Assembly (NCBI GenBank): GCA_003506795.1
Contig: DNYO01000162.1
Location: 1 to 6,486 of the forward strand
DNA: 6,486 nt
Direction: 5' to 3'
DNA from: Deltaproteobacteria bacterium
Lineage (GTDB): Bacteria; Desulfobacterota; Syntrophorhabdia; Syntrophorhabdales; Syntrophorhabdaceae
The position numbers and the translations under genes were made by a program. This document shows, piece by piece, positions 1 to 5,677 of this stretch. Every line of letters begins with the position of its first letter. Position 1 is the first letter of the stretch. The notes under the pieces were generated by a model that was given only the letters and a program-made list of their open reading frames with translations, was not told the DNA's origin and did not search any database.

Positions 1-66
1 TCATGAAGAGGAACGAGTAGGAAGGATATTTCAGGAACAATCCAGTTGGGATCAGACGGGCAAACG

Positions 67-102
67 ACTCAGGCCTGCCCCCTCAGAGGGTCAGGCCTGA
101 GT
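67..102 (+). terminator. Terminator-like hairpin
   Basis: An 11-bp perfect inverted repeat is present: ACTCAGGCCTG (67-77) pairs with CAGGCCTGAGT (92-102). An inner CCCT/AGGG stem (80-83 with 87-90) extends it. On the + strand the hairpin is followed by a short T-rich stretch (ATCTTTTGG), as in a modest rho-independent terminator. It would serve a + strand gene ending left of it: frame 3 stops at 16-18 and frame 2 at 98-100, and neither tail is long enough to identify. On the minus strand there is no good T-tract. It could instead be a REP-like palindrome. Confidence 0.45.
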
Positions 103-152
103 ATCTTTTGGTACATCGTCGGGGTGAAAGATCCTCTCTGAGTTGTTAACAC

Positions 153-261
153 AAAGGAGGACAGAAAGGGAAACGTGGGCACAATGGGCAATAATTTCTT
201 AAGACCTTCAAGCCGACCAGAAGACGCCAGGTGTCAAAAGTGTACGGGCTTACCCCTATGA
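153..261 (+). other. Orphan Shine-Dalgarno with a 26-codon ORF
   Basis: A near-perfect Shine-Dalgarno, AAAGGAGG (153-160), precedes a short + strand frame. The frame runs from GTG 175 (alternative ATG 184) to TGA 259-261. The spacing from this SD is long (14 nt to the GTG); a second purine tract, AAAGGG (165-170), sits 4 nt from it. The encoded peptide resembles nothing I know, and its last codons lie inside the direct repeat at 232-260. Most likely this is the leader of a gene whose body was lost or replaced at the repeat, or chance. The rest of 1-255 shows no gene. Confidence 0.2.
232..260 (-). repeat. Direct repeat copy A (pair with 4278-4306)
   Basis: This 29-bp sequence matches 4278-4306 at 25 of 29 positions in the same orientation. 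Shared blocks are TGTCAAA, TGTACGGGCT and CCTATG. On the minus strand it begins CATAGGGGTAAGCCCGTACA and ends TTTGACA. The stop codon TAG of the ABC ATPase gene (258-256) lies inside it. The general look (ATAGGGGT, then ACTTTTGACA) recalls repeats seen near REP-associated tyrosine transposases; that likeness is from memory and is inference. No transposase is present in the window. Confidence 0.7.
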
Positions 262-981
262 GGGTCCAGTGGAACGCCCCTCTCCAACCTCCTCCTCCGT
301 CTTTCCGTCCCGGATACGGTAGATCCTGCGGAAGGTGGGGATGATCTTCTCGTCGTGGGTGACCACGATGATGGCCGCCTCGTACTGCTTCGCCATGGAA
401 TTAAGTATCCGGATCACCGCCATGGCGCGTTCGCTGTCAAGAGGTGCAGTTGGTTCGTCCGCCAGAATGACCGGCGGCTGGTTAGCCAGTGCCCGGGCAA
501 TGGAGACACGCTGCTGCTCTCCCCCCGATAGTTCCGAGGGCATGGCCTCGGCCCGATGGGCTACATCGAGGGCAGCGAGGAGTTCTCTCGCGCGGTCCCG
601 GGCTTCGCTGTTCGACTTTCCCGCCAGCATGGGCAGAAGGGCAACGTTGTCGGTGGCGTCCAGAAAAGGAATGAGATAGGGGGCCTGAAAGATGAACCCG
701 ATCTTGTCCCGGCGCAGCGCCCTCAGATCCTTTATCTTCCACTCTCCGCCGTAGATCACTTCGTCCCCGATGGTCATCCTTCCCGCCGTGGGTTCGATAA
801 CTGCGCCGAGGCACTTGAGGAGGGTGGTTTTACCTGACCCCGAGGGACCGATAAGACCCACCACCTCTCCGGGGGCGACCACCATATCGACCCTTTTCAG
901 AGCGTCCACGGCCGTCACTCCAGACCCATAGCGCTTCTTCAGCCCTTCCACCGTAATTCCTTTCCCTCCGGCCATATCCAT
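256..981 (-). CDS. ABC transporter ATP-binding protein (LolD/MacB/DevA type)
   Basis: This is the ATPase subunit that should power the permease encoded just upstream. It has 241 residues, usual for the family. Visible motifs are Walker A GPSGSGKT (45-52), Q-loop FIFQAPYL (Q99), signature LSGGEQQR (151-158), Walker B VILADEP (171-177, catalytic E176), D-loop APLD (179-182) and H-loop VVTHD (H209). All catalytic residues are present. The segment QAPYLIPFLDATDNV resembles DevA-like ATPases paired with HlyD adaptors. The frame stays open up to 1053, but the start at 981 is preferred because it forms TAATG with the permease stop. ATG 975 is a real alternative: AGGAGG (990-985) is only 3 nt from ATG 981 but 9 nt from ATG 975. 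The last residues (RSTGPS) run into the direct repeat, which supplies the stop, so the extreme C-terminus may not be ancestral. No clear terminator follows. The substrate is unknown. Confidence 0.93.
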   Translation of the reverse strand: MDMAGGKGITVEGLKKRYGSGVTAVDALKRVDMVVAPGEVVGLIGPSGSGKTTLLKCLGAVIEPTAGRMTIGDEVIYGGEWKIKDLRALRRDKIGFIFQAPYLIPFLDATDNVALLPMLAGKSNSEARDRARELLAALDVAHRAEAMPSELSGGEQQRVSIARALANQPPVILADEPTAPLDSERAMAVIRILNSMAKQYEAAIIVVTHDEKIIPTFRRIYRIRDGKTEEEVGEGRSTGPS

Positions 982-2183
982 TATCCTCCTATGGCCTCGG
1001 CAGGATCCACCTTCAGGGCCATCCGAATGGCGAGAACGCTCGAGGCAACGCACATGATCATCACGGCGATGAACCCCGTCACCGAGTCCCGTCCCTCAAG
1101 AAGCACATACTTCGGAAAGATCGGCGCCCAGATGGTCGCGGAGATCTTGCCGATCATGAAACCCAGCACCCCGAGGCCAAGAGCCTGCTGAAGGATCATC
1201 CCCACGATGGTGCGGTTTTTTGTTCCGATGAGCTTGAGCACGGCGATCTCACGGATCTTCCCCATGGTAAGGGTGTAGATGATGAAGGCCACGATGGCGG
1301 CGCTCACGATGGCAAGGATGACGAGAAACATGCCGATCTGCCGGGAGGAGGTGGCGATAAGCTTGCCGAGCAGGATCTCCTCCATCTGCTCTCGGGTATA
1401 CACCTCGTGGCGCTTCCATCGGCGAATATGTCCTGCCGTCTCCTCCGGATCCGCCCCGGGAGCGAGGCGCACGAGCAAAGCGTTCACAGTGGAATTGCCG
1501 GTCTGGGAGGCCAGTACGCTCTCGAGCAACCCGGGAATTCCCGGCCGGTTCAGGGAGGGGTTGGCTTCTGTCCTCCGCCGCTGCTGAAGGATGAAGTCGT
1601 TGTCCTTCAGGAACTGTGCCTCCTGAGCATCCTTCAGAGGGATAAAGACCATGGGGTCCCCTCCTGAGGAGACCATCCGCCGGGTGATCCCCACAACCCG
1701 GTAGGAATTTCTGCGTATGCCGATGGAGTCGCCGAGGCGGAACCCGGATGCCTCGTCCACCACCGCCTCGTAATGACTCCGGGTGATATGCCTTCCTGCC
1801 ACAAGATAGCGGGGCTGTCCCGGCCCGCCGAGGACCCCTGGCTCGACCCCCACCACCATGGCCCGGACGTCCTCCTCCCCCCGGCGTATCTGGGTGGTGA
1901 GGTAGGTAACGTTGGCCACAGCGTCCACCCCTTTCATCCCGGCCACGCTCCGCCAGAGATCGTCGTAGATGCTGGACGATTCGGCGTAGGGTCCGAGAGT
2001 ATCCTGCTGAACCACCCACAGATCCGCTCCGCTGTTGTCGAGCAGGACTCTGGCATCGTCCACCATCCCACGGTAGACCCCGCCCATGGTGAGGGTCACT
2101 CCGATCAGAAGACCCAGACCGAAGCCGGTGAGCACGAACTTTCCCCATCCGTGAAGAATGTCACGCCCGGCGAGACTGATCAT
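981..2183 (-). CDS. ABC transporter permease, FtsX/MacB-like (DevC type)
   Basis: This is the inner-membrane permease of the exporter, 400 residues. One hydrophobic helix lies near the N-terminus (about 16-37). A long extracytoplasmic domain follows (about 40-280), then three more helices (about 283-306, 325-346, 368-388). This 1+3 layout is that of the FtsX/MacB_PCD family. The cytoplasmic stretch IREIAVLKLIGTKN (310-323), just after helix 2, is the typical FtsX coupling segment. The C-terminal KVDPAEAIGG (391-400) matches the usual 'P-x-E-A-L' ending. The start ATG (2183-2181) overlaps the adaptor stop as ATGA and has GGAGG (2195-2191) 7 nt upstream. The gene sits between adaptor and ATPase and overlaps both, so the three products very likely act as one machine. 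MacB-type transporters use ATP to drive periplasmic conformational change and push substrate into a TolC channel. No frame damage is visible. Confidence 0.92.
   Translation of the reverse strand: MISLAGRDILHGWGKFVLTGFGLGLLIGVTLTMGGVYRGMVDDARVLLDNSGADLWVVQQDTLGPYAESSSIYDDLWRSVAGMKGVDAVANVTYLTTQIRRGEEDVRAMVVGVEPGVLGGPGQPRYLVAGRHITRSHYEAVVDEASGFRLGDSIGIRRNSYRVVGITRRMVSSGGDPMVFIPLKDAQEAQFLKDNDFILQQRRRTEANPSLNRPGIPGLLESVLASQTGNSTVNALLVRLAPGADPEETAGHIRRWKRHEVYTREQMEEILLGKLIATSSRQIGMFLVILAIVSAAIVAFIIYTLTMGKIREIAVLKLIGTKNRTIVGMILQQALGLGVLGFMIGKISATIWAPIFPKYVLLEGRDSVTGFIAVMIMCVASSVLAIRMALKVDPAEAIGG
985..990 (-). promoter_or_regulatory. Ribosome binding site of the ATPase gene
   Basis: AGGAGG reads on the minus strand inside the last codons of the permease gene. 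It lies 3 nt from ATG 981 and 9 nt from ATG 975. The spacing favours 975 for free initiation, while the TAATG overlap favours 981 by re-initiation. The two starts differ by only two residues. Confidence 0.7.
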
Positions 2184-3370
2184 TCTTTTGCCTCCAGGCT
2201 CTCCACTACCTTCACGCGGCTCCGGGGGGAAAGGGCTTTTTTCATGTAATGAGCGATATTCTCCCCTTTTTCAAGGCCGCTCATGACCTGGACAAAGCCC
2301 TCAAGATCGCTACGCCCCGTCTTCACTGGCCGGAAGGTAATAGACCCGTTGTCAAGAATCCACACACCGAGATCTCCGTTCAGGCGCTGGAGGGAACCGA
2401 CGGGAACGACGGTGGTTTCAGGAAGAGGAGGAAGGGTAACCGTGACCTCGGCAAGCTCGCCCAGAGGGGGCAGCACGTCGGGGACTGTGTCGAAGACCGC
2501 CTTGGCCAGCAGTTCCTCCGTGACTGCATCCGCCAGGGGTTCCACCCGCAGTACCCTACCCGGAAAGAGGGTGTCTCTCTGGGAACGGAGAGCGATGGAG
2601 GCGGAAAGACCGGGAGTGAGGCCCGAGGCCATGGCCTGGTCAAACCGGACGGATATCCACAGGTTTTCCCGGTCGATGACCTCCACTACCGCCTGGCCTG
2701 CCACTACCGTCGTCCCCGGCTCGATGTTCCGGGCGGTAACGAGCCCTTTCGAGGGTGAGATCAGCAAGAGATTGTCCTTTTGCTTCACCAAACCCTTCCG
2801 GTCTTCCCGGGCCCGGGCCAGGTCTGCCCGGATGGCGTCCCTCTCGGCCCGGGCGGAGTTTTCCAGTGCGGCAATGGCCTGGGCCTCCTGCCGTTTTGCC
2901 TGGGCGGCGTCGAGGCTGACCGCGCCCACCATCAGCAGGTTGTCATACCGCTTCGCTTGGGCGGAGGCGTAGGTTCTCCTCGCGGCAACCTCGGCGATGC
3001 GGGCCTCTCCTGCCTGAAGGGAGGCTTCGAGCCTCCGGACCACTGAGTCCTGAGCAGCGAGGCGCTGTTCCCAATCCACCGGATCCATGGCGCCGAGGAC
3101 CTGTCCCTTTTCAACGAGATCACCCACCCGCACAGACAGTTCTTTCACCCGTCCAGGAATGGTGGGGCCGATCCGGTAGGACGCCTGAGAATTCACAGTG
3201 CCGATGCCGAAGAGAGCCGGGGTCAGTGAGCGGAATTCCACCACCGTAGCAGTCACCTCCACGGGGGCCAGGGGACCTGAACGCATCATGAAATAGAAGA
3301 AGAACCCCACCAACACAAGAAGACCAAAGAGAAGAAAGATCGTCTTTCCTTTTCCTGCCAGGCCCTTCAT
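2180..3370 (-). CDS. HlyD/RND-type membrane-fusion (periplasmic adaptor) protein
   Basis: This is the periplasmic adaptor, expected to link the ABC permease to an outer-membrane channel. It has 396 residues. It starts with a short basic stretch and one hydrophobic anchor (about 10-29, IFLLFGLLVLVGFFFYFMM) with no lipobox cysteine, so it is probably anchored by an uncleaved helix. Two half-lipoyl motifs flank a long helical hairpin: PGRVKELSVRVGDLVEKGQVLGAMD (72-96) and SPSKGLVTARNIEPGTTVVAGQ (205-226). The hairpin between them (about 100-200) is rich in Ala, Arg, Glu and Gln, as in coiled coils. Beta-barrel and membrane-proximal regions follow (about 235-385). The ATG (3370-3368) overlaps the tetR stop as ATGA and has AGGAGGG (3384-3378) 7 nt upstream. 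MacA-like or DevB-like are both reasonable labels. No outer-membrane factor gene is in the operon, so a shared TolC-like channel is inferred. Confidence 0.9.
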   Translation of the reverse strand: MKGLAGKGKTIFLLFGLLVLVGFFFYFMMRSGPLAPVEVTATVVEFRSLTPALFGIGTVNSQASYRIGPTIPGRVKELSVRVGDLVEKGQVLGAMDPVDWEQRLAAQDSVVRRLEASLQAGEARIAEVAARRTYASAQAKRYDNLLMVGAVSLDAAQAKRQEAQAIAALENSARAERDAIRADLARAREDRKGLVKQKDNLLLISPSKGLVTARNIEPGTTVVAGQAVVEVIDRENLWISVRFDQAMASGLTPGLSASIALRSQRDTLFPGRVLRVEPLADAVTEELLAKAVFDTVPDVLPPLGELAEVTVTLPPLPETTVVPVGSLQRLNGDLGVWILDNGSITFRPVKTGRSDLEGFVQVMSGLEKGENIAHYMKKALSPRSRVKVVESLEAKE

Positions 3371-3981
3371 GCCGAATCCCTCCTCTCGATGCCCCGCCGG
3401 TAGATCGCGAAGACACCGTGGGCTTTCAGAAGCTCGTCCCGTTTGTCCTCCTCGAGCTGGGATTGGAGAACAAGACCCTGGATGGCCCCTACAAACAGGG
3501 CGGCCGCAAAGGGCGATTCGAGGGCAGGGTCGACATCTCCGGTCTTTTTTCCCTCCTCCAGAAGTGCGACCACGCGGGAATCATATTTTTTGAGAAGGGA
3601 ATGGATCAGCCTCCGCACGGGGCTTTCCTCTGTGCGTTGAAACTCGCTCAAAAGAAGGCGTGGTGCTCCCGGATACTCCGAGGCAAACTGTACGTGGGCA
3701 AGAAAGATCGCCTCAAGGGCTTCGACGGGGGATGCTGCATCATCCGCGGCCTTATCAAGGCGGGAGAAGAGATTCTTCCCCACCCAGTCGAGAACGGCCT
3801 TCCAGATGTCTTCTTTCGTGGGAAAATGTCTGAAGAGGGCTCCCTGGGTCAGGTTCATCCTCTCCGCGATGGCGGCGGTGGTGATGTCCGAGGGCTTACC
3901 ATCGGCGGCGAGGGAGAGCACCGTCTCGACGATGACCATTTTCCGCTCCTGGGCGGGAAGATTTTTGCCCTTATGAGCCAT
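3367..3981 (-). CDS. TetR/AcrR family transcriptional repressor
   Basis: This is a cytoplasmic one-component regulator of 204 residues, the normal TetR length. The N-terminal DNA-binding domain shows the classic helix-turn-helix: ITTAAIAERMNLTQGALFRHF (33-53), followed by PTKEDIW (54-60). The remaining all-helical part would form the ligand-binding and dimerisation domain and is not diagnostic of a ligand. The frame stays open up to 4230, but the residues before this Met are unlike TetR proteins and the promoter lies within that stretch, so ATG 3981 is chosen. A weak Shine-Dalgarno (AAGGGG, 7 nt away) supports it. The gene is first in the operon, overlaps the adaptor gene by ATGA and has a palindromic operator over its promoter. 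Autorepression, with induction by a substrate of the pump, is the expected scheme. Confidence 0.92.
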   Translation of the reverse strand: MAHKGKNLPAQERKMVIVETVLSLAADGKPSDITTAAIAERMNLTQGALFRHFPTKEDIWKAVLDWVGKNLFSRLDKAADDAASPVEALEAIFLAHVQFASEYPGAPRLLLSEFQRTEESPVRRLIHSLLKKYDSRVVALLEEGKKTGDVDPALESPFAAALFVGAIQGLVLQSQLEEDKRDELLKAHGVFAIYRRGIERRDSA

Positions 3982-4002
3982 AGAAACACCCCTTCTCTTT
4001 AA

Positions 4003-4026
4003 AAGTAAGTAAGCGCTTACTATCTT
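4003..4026. promoter_or_regulatory. Palindromic operator, probable TetR-family binding site
   Basis: AGTAAGCGCTTACT (4008-4021) is a perfect 14-bp palindrome. Counting AAG at 4003-4005 and CTT at 4024-4026, the symmetry covers 24 bp with 10 of 12 pairs matching. It lies between the predicted -10 element and the tetR start and spans the expected transcription start. Size, symmetry and position suit a site for a TetR-type dimer. Binding by the neighbouring repressor is inferred. Confidence 0.8.
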
Positions 4027-4050
4027 AAGGAGAAGGGTTAAGTCTGTCAA
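4022..4050 (-). promoter_or_regulatory. Sigma70-type promoter of the efflux operon
   Basis: On the minus strand a consensus -35 box TTGACA (4050-4045) is followed, after exactly 17 bp, by TAAGAT (4027-4022; 4 of 6 to consensus). The start of transcription should fall near 4015, in the centre of the palindrome at 4008-4021. A bound repressor would then block RNA polymerase. The predicted leader before the tetR ATG is about 34 nt. Confidence 0.75.
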
Positions 4051-4277
4051 GGGAGATATATTCCTTTCAAAGGGTAGAGAAAAGGAAATGTTACCCCACT
4101 GGTAGAGAATAAAATTTATGAAGAACGGGGACTCCACGATCGGGATGATGCGACCCAAAAAACTGCCGGAATATACAACCAAAATTGCTTTCGCAAATTC
4201 AGCGGCCGATAAAAAACACCTGCTACCCAATTCATTCCCAGGTCAAATACGCCAACATTTCCACTTTTTAACTGTTT
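4051..4277. other. Intergenic region upstream of the efflux promoter
   Basis: The gene-free stretch between tetR and the doc fragment spans 3982-4308. Its right part holds no gene I can support. Small structures seen are an inverted repeat TTCCTTT/AAAGGAA (4061-4067 with 4081-4087) just upstream of the -35 box, and a 9-nt direct repeat GGTAGAGAA (4073-4081 and 4101-4109). Frames of about 60 codons on both strands (4118-4312 + and 4116-4301 -) lack ribosome binding sites and family likeness. They run across the direct repeat, so they are taken as chance. Confidence 0.5.
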
Positions 4278-4306
4278 TGTCAAATCTGTACGGGCTGACA
4301 CCTATG
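4278..4306 (-). repeat. Direct repeat copy B (pair with 232-260)
   Basis: This is the second copy of the 29-bp repeat, same orientation as copy A, 25 of 29 identical, 4046 bp away. On the minus strand it begins two bases after the TAA stop of the doc fragment (4311-4309). It reads CATAGGTGTCAGCCCGTACA and ends TTTGACA. TGTCA and TGACA inside it form a 5-bp inverted repeat, so it could fold into a small hairpin. Together the copies bracket the whole efflux operon. Confidence 0.7.
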
Positions 4307-4308
4307 CC

Positions 4309-4629
4309 TTAGTTACCCAACTTCCTGCTCCCGCGTCGAATGAACACCGCTACCTCGGCCTTGTTAAGCTCGCCACGGGCAACGGCAAGCATCATCTCGG
4401 CGAGATCATCTTCAGGAGCATCGAAGTCGTAGCCTTTCAGGGCAAGGAACACTATCGCCGCCACCGCTCCGACCCGTTTGTTGCCATCGAGAAAGGGGTG
4501 GTTCTTTACCAGATGAAAGAGATAGGCGGCCGCCATCTCATATACATCCGTGTGCAGGAACTCTCCGCTGCGTATCAATAGGGTAGAGTAATAACTTTGC
4601 CTGGACCAGCGCTGCCTGGGAACTGCCAC
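4309..4629 (-). pseudogene. Doc/Fic-type toxin, N-terminally truncated remnant
   Basis: Doc toxins are Fic-fold kinases that inactivate EF-Tu by phosphorylation. The Fic/Doc motif HPFLDGNKR is intact (residues 44-52 of the open frame). The flanking sequence also fits Doc: GEFLHTDVYEMAAAYLFHLVKN before it and VGAVAAIVFLALKGYDF after it. Recognisable homology begins only at GEFLH (about 4566). The first 21 residues of the frame (from GTG 4629) look unrelated, and they overlap the end of the neighbouring HEPN-like gene in another frame. Doc proteins are usually near 125 residues, so roughly the first 40-45 are missing. No ribosome binding site supports GTG 4629, and no Phd-like antitoxin gene is upstream. 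Probably a non-functional relic cut when the DNA to its right arrived. The stop is next to direct repeat copy B. Confidence 0.75.
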
Positions 4630-5162
4630 CCCATATGAGTAACTGTATTAATGACAGCGCATATCAACTCAGAGACATGTTTTTGTAATTGAGCTAGCCA
4701 TGCCACATCAATTGCCGTATCGAAACGTTCATGTTGCCGATTAACAAAAAAAGGTATTGATTTACCTTCAGCATCAGGAGAGCGCCAAGAACCGTGACAG
4801 ATTACGTTTCTAATTTTGGCCGCTTTTTTTAAGTCTCTAATGAGGTCATCAAGGTTTTCGATGCTTGCATCGGGGTTCTCACGTACTGCCTGATCGTAAG
4901 ATTCAATGAGATTCCATAGTTGATCAGATAAAGCTCTTTGTAACTGTGGTAGCCACTTTTCAAAGGCCTTTTGAGCCTCCTCTTCGCTGTAAGGTGTTGT
5001 TGCAGTAAACGCAAAAATAGCTTTAGCTAAGATTTCTTCAAGAAATCCAAATGTTGCTACGGCTCTGCCTAGACTCTCCCAGAAAGCAGGATCGTGCTTG
5101 TGCGTAGGAAATTTTTCCGGCAACGCTTGAAGATTCACAATGTGTCTAGTTGGCTCTGTCAT
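4575..5162 (-). CDS. HEPN-like domain protein, function unknown
   Basis: A 195-residue soluble protein with no signal peptide or membrane segment. Most of it looks helical. RNVICH (118-123) fits the R-x4-H motif of HEPN ribonucleases, with the common Asn after the Arg, and sits after an acidic/basic helix (IENLDDLIRDLKKAAKI). An N-terminal helix, AVATFGFLEEILAKAIFAF (34-52), resembles the first helix of HEPN-type folds. I recall similar unnamed proteins in enterobacterial and mobile contexts but cannot name a family. The start ATG 5162 has only a weak AAGGG at about 10 nt. The last residues (VITLPY) run into the junction with the doc fragment, so the natural C-terminus may be slightly altered. 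The DNA is more AT-rich than the efflux operon, which suggests separate origin. A role as an RNase toxin or defence protein is possible but unproven. Confidence 0.7.
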   Translation of the reverse strand: MTEPTRHIVNLQALPEKFPTHKHDPAFWESLGRAVATFGFLEEILAKAIFAFTATTPYSEEEAQKAFEKWLPQLQRALSDQLWNLIESYDQAVRENPDASIENLDDLIRDLKKAAKIRNVICHGSWRSPDAEGKSIPFFVNRQHERFDTAIDVAWLAQLQKHVSELICAVINTVTHMGWQFPGSAGPGKVITLPY

Positions 5163-5260
5163 TGGGTCAATCCCTTCTTATGCCTGACATAAAAATCACC
5201 GGCTAAACGAGTGCTGAAAGCGCGAGTTACAGTACGGTAGGTTACCTTGTTATTGGTTTG
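5163..5260. other. Spacer between the HNH pseudogene and the HEPN-like gene
   Basis: This gap of about 100 bases holds no gene. I looked for a -35/-10 pair reading toward the HEPN-like gene and for an integron attC site, and saw neither convincingly. TTGACC occurs only next to the start codon, too close to act as a -35 box. Confidence 0.4.
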
Positions 5261-5662
5261 CTATGTAAGGTCGTAGGCATTTGCATATCCTTCTGACCAA
5301 AAGTCCGTTAATTCATTTTTGGCGCATAATGCTTCATCAGCTTCGCCTTTTCTAGAATATGAGCCAAGTTTAAAATGAATAAAATGCTGAGATTTCTCAT
5401 GGAGTTTAATCCCAATAATTGACCACTTACAATCTGCTCTTTCACACATTACTAAAATCGATGATTTGTTCTTAAGGATAACAGATTCAAGTACTATGAG
5501 TTTGGGACAAATATCTTCATAGTCACTATAAGCGAATACGGCTCCAACCTTTATATTTTGGAAGTAAACCTCAAGAGGATCATTTCCAAAAGCTTGAGGA
5601 CAACAAGGGAAATATGCATCCTCTCTCCACATATATTGTGCACACCTTGGCGTTAAAGCCAA
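5261..5662 (-). pseudogene. C-terminal fragment of the broken HNH endonuclease gene
   Basis: This open frame (133 codons from TTG 5662, or 123 from ATG 5632) is in phase with the HNH core and is separated from it by one TGA (5680-5678) plus five codons. It reads YFPCCPQAFGNDPLEVYFQN, then GAVFAYSDYEDICPKL, and ends WSEGYANAYDLT. From memory, such FPCCPQ domains form the C-terminal half of some HNH proteins, which supports one ancestral reading frame. No known catalytic motif is visible. If translated alone it would be a small soluble protein with six cysteines before residue 90, but ribosome binding sites before TTG 5662 and ATG 5632 are poor. Confidence 0.65.
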
Positions 5663-5677
5663 CTCCAGCCCTGGCTC

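Noticed and set aside
1..100. C-terminal end of a + strand gene at the left edge (frame 2 open to 98-100)
   Set aside because: The tail of about 32 codons has no recognisable motif and runs through the hairpin, so it cannot be told from chance.
982..1053. Longer ATPase start at 1053
   Set aside because: The extra 24 residues overlap the permease end, are unlike ABC ATPases, and lack the good AGGAGG placed before 981/975.
1773..2249. Long + strand frames opposite the permease, adaptor and tetR genes (also 2283-2972 and 3418-4002)
   Set aside because: They are mirror frames of GC-rich genes. The minus strand shows full families with motifs, and the + frames do not.
3982..4230. Longer TetR start at 4230
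   Set aside because: The added 83 residues would lie across the promoter and operator and do not resemble TetR proteins. ATG 3981 gives the normal family length.
4118..4312. Small + strand frame of 64 codons, and its minus-strand counterpart 4116-4301
   Set aside because: No ribosome binding site or family likeness, and both run through the direct repeat. Treated as chance.
5163..5290. Possible integron attC site between the HNH pseudogene and the HEPN-like gene
   Set aside because: TAACAA follows the stop and GTTTAGC occurs later, but no GTTRRRY/RYYYAAC pair with complementary arms could be found.
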